NCBI GenBank assembly: GCA_026545765.1
Contig: CM048840.1
Location: forward strand, 27,160,765-27,224,764
Direction of reading: 5' to 3'
Source: Plantago major
Lineage: Eukaryota; Streptophyta; Magnoliopsida; Lamiales; Plantaginaceae
Length of the DNA: 64,000 nt
Below, piece after piece: positions 56,347 through 64,000 of this stretch. The stretch's first letter is position 1. Each line of letters opens with the position of its first letter. Under the pieces are notes generated by a model. That model worked only from the letters and a program-made list of their open reading frames with translations, had not been told where the DNA came from and made no database searches. A program made the position numbers and the translations under genes.

Positions 56347-56458
56347 GTTAATTCCTATTGTAGCGCTGAGAGCCGGTGGTTACTTGTCGTGATTTCATTT
56401 TACTTGGACTAACAGAAACTAAGCATTTGTTGAGTTACTGTTGTTGAGATCCAGGAAT

Positions 56459-59400
56459 GGAGTCCTTTTCCAGCTATTACACACCCTCTGCAAGGGAAAT
56501 GGTGAATAGTGCAAATATTTTACCGAAGAGCAACTCATTTAGCGAAAGCACATTGATGGCCTTAATTGCCCATGATGAAAAATTTATGCAAGTTGTTATG
56601 GAAGGGCAGAACATGACAGCAGATTGAAGGGATGATGAGCAGAATAGAGGACTTAGTAGATAGGTTGGCTAACTTCGTAGCAGGTCTAGAATTTGGGGAT
56701 GAAGATGAATTGGAAGAGGAGATTCAAGCAACTACAGTACTGCATAGTGGTAAGGTTGTTGAGAAGCCAGATATGATGACTAAACCGGAAACTCCACCTA
56801 CACCAACTATCGACGTTACTGAGGAGGAAGCTGAGGAGATTATTGAGGACCCAAGAAGCAACACTGAGGTTCTACATAAATCTAATAACCCCTTCCGCCC
56901 CCCAGGACCGCCAGTTCCCAAGCCATTACCATACCCTGGGAGAGATAAGAAGCCAAAAGACGACAATAAGTTCAAATCTATTCTGGCAATGCTTTCGAAA
57001 GTTAACGTGAACATGCCACTGCTGGAGCTTATCGATAATGTCCCCTCCTATGCTAAGTTCTTCAAGGACCTAAATGCTAATAAGAAGAAGCTTTCGTCTA
57101 CTGAAAAGCTGATTCTTCCAGAAATAGCAAATTTTGTGATCGGATTACCAGTGAAACAACAAGACCCAGGGAGTTTCGTGATTGATATACAAATGGAGAA
57201 TGGGAAGGTAGCAAAAGGTATGCTCTACTTGGGAGCGAGCATTAATCTTATTACCCATGACCTTTATCGGGAGCTCGGTTTGGGAAAGTTGGCACCTGTG
57301 AATATGACTTTGCAGATGGATGATTGTAGTCTCCAACGACCACTTGGTATTATACGGGATTCTTTGGTCAAGGTTGACACATACTTGGTACCAGCAGATT
57401 TTGTAGTTCTACCTCCCAGCAATGCAGCAACCAGCAGCAGAAACCATGTGATTTTGTTGGGAAGGCCGTTCATGAAAACTGTCAAACTTCAAGTCGATGT
57501 TGTAGAAGGGAAGATAGCGATGGATATCGGAGGCAATCGAATCAGCAAGGATGCAGTCCGTCCTACAGGTAACTCTAGTGCCTATTCTGTTACAGATTGT
57601 GAAACAGAACATGAGATTGCCAAAGAATTTCATTGCATCATTGATGATTGTGTATATACTGCTTTGCTTGATGATATTGCTAGCGATAAGTTAGAGCCCT
57701 CTTTGACACCAGATCCTGATAAGGGAAGTGTGTGTGAAGAAAGTCATGAGCTAATCTGTACTTTAGATTCAGCTGAAACTGAACCGTCAGGGGAACTTGA
57801 TCCCCCTAGTGAACCATTAGGTGAATTCGACTCCCTCAGTAGCAATACTGGGGAAATTGAACCCCCTAGGCCTGACCTTAAGGAGCTCCCATCTTACCTT
57901 AAGTATGCTTTCCTTGGTGAAAATCGGTCCAAACCTGTGATAATCTCTTCGAAATTGCAAAAGGAAGAAGAGAACCAACTTGTTGAGCTTCTTAAGGAGA
58001 ATTCTGCGGCCATAGAATGGGGAATTGGAGACATTAAGGGCATTAGCGCAACCCGTTGCACACACAGGATAAGTTTAGAAGACGACGCTAAACCTGTTAG
58101 GCAACCCCGGCGTAGGCTTAATATTGTCATGCAAGATGTAGTGAAATTTGAGATCCTTAAGATGCTTGAGCACGACATAATTTACCCCATAGCTGATAGT
58201 AGATGGGTGAGTCCCGTGCATGTAGTTCCTAAGAAGTCGGGGGTTACTGTCGAAACAAATGAGAAGGGCATAGAGGTCCCGGTAAGAAAAACCACTGGGT
58301 GGCATGTGTGCATTGATTACAGGAAACTAAACGCAGCCACTAAGAAAGACCACTTCCCTCTGCCATTCATTGATGAGATGCTTAACCGCCTTGCTGGGCG
58401 AGAGTTCTATTGTTTTTTGGATGGTCTTTCAGGTTTCTATCAAATACCCATTGCTCAGGAGGATCAGGAAAAGAGGACATTTACTTGTCCCTATGGGACT
58501 TTTACCTATCGCCGAATGCCTTTCGGACTGTGCAACGCTCCTACTACTTTTCAAAGATGCATGCTTTCTATATTTTCTGACATGGTGCAGGATTTTATAG
58601 AGGTCTTCATGGATGACTTTTCTCTTTTTAGAGATTCTTTTGCTGATTGCTACATAAACTTGATAAAGTGCTTAAACGCTGCATTGAGTGTAACTTAACT
58701 CTTAGCTGGGAAAAAAGTCACTTTATGGCTAGAGAAGGAATTGTCTTAGTGTATGTAGTCTCAAAACATGGGATAGAAGTTGATAGAGCAAAGCTTGATG
58801 TGATTGTTAAACTTCCCCCTCCCACTTGTGTGAAAGAACTGCAATCTTTTCTTGGGCATGTTGGTTTTCATAGGAGATTCATTAAGGATTTTTCGAAAAT
58901 TGCCAAGTGTTTGAGCAACTTGCTTATGAAAGATGTGCCTTTTGTTTTCAATGATGAATGCATGCAGGCCTTTAACATCTTGAAAGAGCAGCTTGTTTCC
59001 GCTCCCATTGTTGTTGCCCCTAACTAGTCCTTACCCTTTGAGATTATGTGCGATGCTTCTGATTTCGCTTTAGGTGCTGTTTTAGGACAAAGGATAAATG
59101 GACATTTTCATGTGATTTACTATGTCAGCAAGACACTTAACCCTGCGCAGGTTAACTACACCACAACTGAGAAAGAATTCCTAGATGTTCTTTTCGCATT
59201 GGATAAATTTTGTTCGTATATGAAAGGGTTCAAAGTGATCATCCACACGGATCACGCTGCGATTTGCCACCTCATGGCGAAGAGTGATTCTAAGCCGCGC
59301 CTCATTCGGTGGGTTTTGATGTTACAGGAGTTCGATTGCGAAATAGTTGATAAGTGTGGTAAAGATAATCTTGTTGCTGACCATTTATCTAGGCTTGATC

Positions 59401-60772
59401 CTAAGACAATCTCCCCTTCTCCACCTATTCCCGATGACCTACCTGATGAGCATCTATTCTCTATTAGCTTAGAGCCTTGGTTTGCAGATATTGTGAATTT
59501 TCTTATTGCAGGTGTTTTCCCCGCTAACATGTCTTCGCAGGAAAGAAGGAACTTTGCGTGCCGAACCAATGGCTACTTTTGGGATGACCCCCCACCTTTT
59601 CAAGGAGGGAGCTGATGGCATCCTACGGCGCTGCATTCCAGAAAGTGAAGTAGGCAGGGCAGTGTTCTCACCTTTTGTCATACCATGCAGTGTGGAGGGC
59701 ACTACAGCGGGAAGAAAACCCCCTGAAGGTTCTTCAATCAGGTTTCTTTTGGCCCTCTCTGTTTAAAGATGCTCATAAGTTTTGTGCTAGTTGTGATGCA
59801 TGTCAGCGTAGTGGTAACATTAGCAAGCGTAATGAGATGCCTTTGACCAGCAATCTTGTGGTAGAACCCTTTGATGTGTGGGGTATTGACTTTATGGGAC
59901 CCTTTCCCAAAAGTAATGGTAATGAATATATTCTTGTTGTGGTGGACTATGTGACTAAGTGGGTGGAGGCTATGGCCACCAGAACTAACGATTCCAAAGT
60001 TGTGCTCTTTTTCTTGTCCAAGAATATTTTCAGCAGGTTTGGTACACCCAGAGCAATCATTAGCGATGGCGGATCTCATTTTATTAACCGTTCATTTGCA
60101 AACCTGCTTGTGAAGTATGGAGTGCAACACCGTGTCGCAACTGCATACCACCCACAAACTTCTGGTCAAGTGGAAGTCAGCAATAGGCAAATCAAGAGCA
60201 TTCTCACAAGGGTCGTAAAACCAAATCGTAAGGATTGGTCAACCAAGCTAGATGATGCACTGTGGGCTTACAGAACCTGTCACAAGACTGTTATTGGTAC
60301 AACCCCCTACCGGTTGGTTTATGGCAAAGCTTGTCATCTTCCCGTGGAGTTGGAGCACAAAGCGGCATGGGCCACCAAGGAGTTAAATCTCGATATGCAA
60401 GCAGCTGGGGAGGAACGATTGTTGCAAATCTCCGAGCTGGAAGAACTCCGCCACCTTGCCTTTGAGAATGCAAAGATTTACACGCATAAGACAAAAGAGT
60501 ATCATGACAAGGGGATAATCCGCAAGGACTTGCACCCAGGTATGAAAGTTTTGGTTTTTAACTCTCGTCTTAAACTGTTTCCAGGAAAGTTGCATTCGCG
60601 TTGGGATGGACCGTACACGATAATTCATGTGGCACCGCATGGTGCTGTCAAACTCTTGAATTCCGCTGACGGTTCCACCTTCAAGGTCAATGGGCAGCGA
60701 GTTAAACCATACTTTCACGGGTACATTGAGCGACCGGAGGAAGTGGTCGAACTCTCCGAGTCCAGTACATGA
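56459..60772 (+). pseudogene. Athila-type gag remnant and pol region (fossil)
   Basis: A short gag remnant is followed by a Pro-rich linker (KPLPYPGRDKK), an aspartic-protease-like domain at about 57.1-57.55 kb, reverse transcriptase at about 58.1-58.9 kb (IDYRKLN, FCFLDG-like YCFLDGLSGFYQIP, MPFGLCNAPTTFQ and FMDDF), RNase H at about 59.0-59.4 kb ([13 protein letters not shown]), and integrase at about 59.76-60.77 kb ([20 protein letters not shown]). Order and motifs fit Ty3/gypsy, Athila clade. It is broken in a few places and gag is largely lost; no function is expected. Confidence 0.88.
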
Positions 60773-62113
60773 CTCTAAACTGTACATCACAGGCAAGTCA
60801 CTGTTGACCCCATTCGTTTTCTTCTTTACTCTGTGCTTGAGGATATGCTTGAGTTTAGGTTTGGGGAGGGGGAATGTGCTCTCTAGTGTCTTGTCTGCGT
60901 TTTCTCTATTTTCTGAGTCTCTAGAGTCTTTCGTCCTTTACTTTCTGTTTGTTTTGGTCATTTTTCTTTCCTTCTCTAGAGTATTTCATCGTGAGTCATT
61001 CTTCCAAGTTACAAAAATTTCTATTGTGATCGTCAAATCTGCTTGTTGCTTACGTTTTGCACGATTCTCAGCTTAGATAGAGTAGTGAACTTAAGATCTC
61101 GTAAGTTTGTTTTTCCTGTAAATAGCAAGTTTGTTTAACTCTTTAGTCCAAAAAGCCGGTGAGAAACTTTGAGCCGATGAAAAAACATTGTACCGGCGCT
61201 TGTGTGATCCTTTCGGGAAGTGCAAACCCTCTTGTTTGCGCCTTTTCATTCTCATGTGTACTCAGTTAAGTTAAGTATGACGAACGACACTCTTCATGTT
61301 TTATTTTGTCGAAAGCCAGTGCATTGCGAAGAACTGGTTTGGGGAGAAGAAATCTGCTGCGTTATGATGTTATTGTTCAAATTTTGTAATATGTATTCCC
61401 CCTGATTAGTTGAATTGTCTCGGAGTGTATCTATGGTGCTTGTCATCACCGTAGTCGTGTTGGGCGTGTTTCAAATACTACCTATATACCGGCGTGGTCC
61501 TAAAAAGCCATATGTCCGTGAGGGTTGATGGCGCGTACACCAAACCAACACGCACAAAAGTGCGGACTTGAAAAGTACACTACCAAAAAAGTGAGACTAA
61601 AAGAGTCCATAGTGGCCAAATTGATTAGAATTTAATTCATTTGATGTAAATATTTGGTTTATGGAAGTTGGTTGTATGTCTTGGCAAGCTGCTATACGCA
61701 AGGAAAAAGTCCCTTCTGGTTGACTAATTGAGTACATTGCATGAGGTATTTAAGGCACCTTTGTGACGAGAGTCACCTTCCTTTTCTCTTATTGTTCTTA
61801 AGTGTTTAACCCACTGGACACTTCCAGAGTGTGAGAGAGAATAGTGTAGGATTTCCTTGCGAGGGATTGCAGAGTTAGACTTAAGTGCTATTTATTTGAA
61901 AAACTCTCTTGCAGGATTTTTTGTGCACTATTTATGTCAACGCCAGTTGAGTGCAAACCTTTTGCATCTTGTGAATTTAACGCTTACAATGGTAGAGTTC
62001 GGTCACTTGGAAGATTGACTCGTTTGTGTGTTATTATATGTCGTAGTCTCAGTCTAGTTGTCTTTAATTTGTTTGTTTGCTCGGGGACGAGCAAAGGTTC
62101 GGTTTGGGGATTT
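60773..62113 (+). other. 3' non-coding part of the Athila-type element
   Basis: About 1.3 kb between integrase and the 3' LTR, without recognised coding sense. Athila elements commonly have a long region here; I see no envelope-like domain. A purine-rich stretch next to the LTR (TTTGGGGATTTT) may be the polypurine tract. Confidence 0.55.
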
Positions 62114-63466
62114 TGATGAGACAATATTCTAATTGGTCCTTTTTAGCGGTCTTTGTGAGTCTTTGTCTTTAGTTTTGTAGTCTTTTAAGTTCGTTTTTAC
62201 GCTTTGGTGTTTTGTTTATATTTTGTAGAAATCTATGTCTTTTGAGCCGAATGAGAACAAGTTGTTTAGCATGGCTCGCCGCGGCGAGATTTTACGAGCT
62301 TGCAACTGGGAATTGAGAGAAGGCTCGCCGTGGCGAGGAAATCAGTCCGCCGCGGCGAGATTTAGCGAGTGATCATCTTCTGAGATTTAAGAAGACTCGC
62401 CGCGGCGAAGGAATTGGTCCGCCGCGGTGAGATTTTGCGAATGGAGCCTCTGTTTTGAAGATTGAAGCTCGCCACGGCGAGATTATGCAAAGGTTATATA
62501 TATTGTAATAAAGAAGGCTCGCCGCGGCGAGATTTTGCTATTGGCTCCCCTGTTTTGAAGGAAGACGCTCGCCGCGGCGAGATTTTGCGAACTGGTTATA
62601 TAATCGATTAAGAAGGCTCGCCGCGGCGAGAGACGCAAAATCAACGTTTTGTTTTCCTTATTAGATTAGAATTTTGATTATTTTCTTTCATACTTCTTTT
62701 AACCTAGTTTTGAGAAAAAACTCTAAGATACACACATTGACATTGAGACATCTTTGGAGCTTGGTTATTCGTTGATTTTACTCATCAGGATTATTGGTAT
62801 TGATTTCTCCATTGCTTTGTTCTTTACAATTCGTTCTTTATCTTATCGATTGAATTGTATGTTATTGCGTGTGAGTTTTTCATCTATGTTTCACATGATT
62901 ATTACCATGAATCCTTGCATGCAATCATCAATTATGAGTAGCTAAACACCTTTGAATACAGTAGTATGTGAAGATTATGCATATTCGTTCTAGGGTTTAT
63001 CAAAGCACTCATATAGGTTAGTCTCGTATAAAATCTTCGTAAAAACCTTCAATTCGATAAGTCCGTATTAAATTCTCTAAATTGTTCATGTTTAAGGATC
63101 GTGAATTGACGACTCATGATTTCTCCAGTATAATATTTTCTAAGAACAATTGGTTGAATCGGATTGATTGACGATCGTACAACGACCGTGTGACAAATAT
63201 GAGTGTTATCCCTAGTTCGAATTAGCATAATTGGATCTTGCTACTGTATTCATCCTTCTCTCATTGTTAATCATAATCTTAGCTTTAGTTAAACTAGTTA
63301 GAAGTACAACCAAGCCATCAACTAAACTGTTACTCACAAGTATCTGTTTACTCTCACTGCTACGTAGCTTAATTAATTCCTTAGCAAACAACTCTGTGGT
63401 TTAGCTTTGTCTGTCTACAACAACTGCTTACTACTTGGTTTTCTCAGTATTAATTTGAGCACATCA
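62114..63466 (+). repeat. 3' LTR of the Athila-type element
   Basis: 1353 bp, TGATGAGACAAT to GAGCACATCA. It includes the GC-rich palindrome array at about 62270-62635, which has fewer units but less-decayed CCGCGG cores than the 5' LTR. Confidence 0.92.
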
Positions 63467-63580
63467 GTGGTGGCGGAAGGGAGGTGGTGGCCGGTGGCAG
63501 TTTGGTGGTGGGAGGAAGGTGGTGGTGGTGGTGGTTGGAAGGGTGGTGGTGGAAGGAGAGAAGGGGGGAGTTGTGTGGAG
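63467..63580 (+). repeat. GGTGG-rich tract, right part
   Basis: Continuation of the tract at 47034-47204, separated from it by the Athila-type insertion. Contains GGAGGAAGGTGG also found on the left side. Confidence 0.88.
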
Positions 63581-63621
63581 GCTGAGAAAGGGGAAAACAG
63601 TATTTATGGTTTCGGTTAGGT

Positions 63622-63740
63622 TTTAGCGACGGATAAACCTATCCGTTGCTAAATTTTCTTTTTTTTTTTGGTTTTTTTTCGGTCAACGAATTAGAGACGG
63701 ATAGATTTCCGTCACTAATCCTGCCGATTCGTCGTTAAAT
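63622..63740. repeat. CACTA-type subterminal repeat fragment
   Basis: TTTAGCGACGGATAAACC, TATCCGTTGCTAA, TTAGAGACGGATAG and TTCGTCGTTAA words in alternating orientation, as in the CACTA-1 subterminal region. No CACTA terminus is visible, so this is a truncated element end. Confidence 0.55.
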
Positions 63741-64000
63741 TTTCATTATATAAAAAAATTGAACATTTTACATTTGTGGTTTAAGATTAATTCGTAGTCA
63801 AAGTTGGAAAAATTTGACCGCAAAAAGTCAAAGCGTGAAGCTTGATCCGGGACGGAGGAAGTACTACTTGTTATCAGTTGACTTCATTACTTTTATTAGT
63901 TGTTGGAAAATACTATTGTCATTAGTGGTATTGAGTACATTTTACTATATAAAGTAAGAGTAATTTATGGTCAAAATCAACACCGAAAATTACTGAAAAG
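63741..64000. other. Right end of the window with a Stowaway-type MITE fragment
   Basis: A right-hand Stowaway-type end (GGGACGGAGGAAGTA near 63850-63864) follows text similar to the right half of the MITE at 31825-32076 (TTACATTTGTNGTTTAAGAT, GTAGTCAAAG). Its left end is missing. The rest is AT-rich and without features I can name. Confidence 0.5.

Larger units (their letters stand above)
47200..63471 (+). mobile_element. Athila-type Ty3/gypsy LTR element, complete in outline but broken
   Basis: The element spans 47205-63466 with the 5-bp duplication GTGGT on both sides (47200-47204, 63467-63471). Parts: 5' LTR (split by CACTA-2), primer-binding site, a gag remnant, a pol region with protease, reverse transcriptase, RNase H and integrase in that order, a long 3' untranslated part, and the 3' LTR. 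The LTRs start TGATGAGACAAT and end GAGCACATCA. The long LTRs, the tRNA-Asp-like primer site and the protease/RT sequence suit the Athila clade. Gag is mostly missing and pol has a few breaks, so it is a fossil. The last 266 bp of the two LTRs differ at about seven positions by eye, suggesting insertion roughly a million years ago under usual plant rates. Confidence 0.9.

Overview
This is nuclear DNA of a flowering plant, most likely a eudicot. Four host genes carry GT-AG introns typical of plants, the intergenic DNA is AT-rich, and every large repeat belongs to a plant transposon family (MULE, CACTA, Helitron, Athila-type LTR element, Stowaway and PIF/Harbinger MITEs). I cannot name the species from sequence alone.

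Left third (1-18.6 kb) holds most host genes. The C-terminal exons of the HOPS tethering subunit VPS39 (+) enter from the left edge and meet, tail to tail, a single-exon METTL21-like methyltransferase (-). After a run of small transposons comes a complete 16-exon PYROXD2-type FAD oxidoreductase gene (-), reconstructed at 556 aa with all junctions in phase. A two-exon 98-aa gene of unknown function (-) and an intact tRNA-Gln(CTG) follow. A three-exon VOC/glyoxalase-fold gene (-) sits alone near 39 kb. The left third also holds several non-autonomous elements with exact target-site duplications (TSDs), a 5'-truncated LINE with a 20-bp TSD, and another small retroposed insert.

Middle (19-40 kb) is a transposon graveyard. 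It has a decayed Helitron on the minus strand with a recognisable 3' hairpin and CTAG end. It then has a solo LTR (TSD CCAAA) holding a nested 4.7-kb MULE (TSD GAAAGGTGG). That MULE carries a transposase tail joined to an OTU-protease-like domain on one strand and a plant mobile domain gene on the other. Next are a JMJD4-like JmjC pseudogene split by a second solo LTR, a perfect 3 x 76-bp tandem repeat, and the VOC gene.

Right third (40.5-64 kb) is made of nested elements. CACTA-1 (TSD CAA) has a solo Athila-type LTR (TSD GAGGA) inside its TNPA-like gene. A full-length but broken Athila-type element (TSD GTGGT) sits in a G-rich tract. CACTA-2 (7.7 kb, TSD TAT) sits inside that element's 5' LTR and carries TNP2-type transposase and TNPA-like genes.

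The most unusual signals are: (1) an intronic minisatellite shared by both CACTA elements whose repeats form short hairpins with compensatory base changes; (2) the OTU plus plant-mobile-domain cargo of the MULE and its palindrome-built terminal repeats; (3) an array of GC-rich palindromes inside the Athila-type LTRs; (4) the JmjC pseudogene recovered on both sides of a solo LTR. Everything here was read by eye; no alignment or database search was run.
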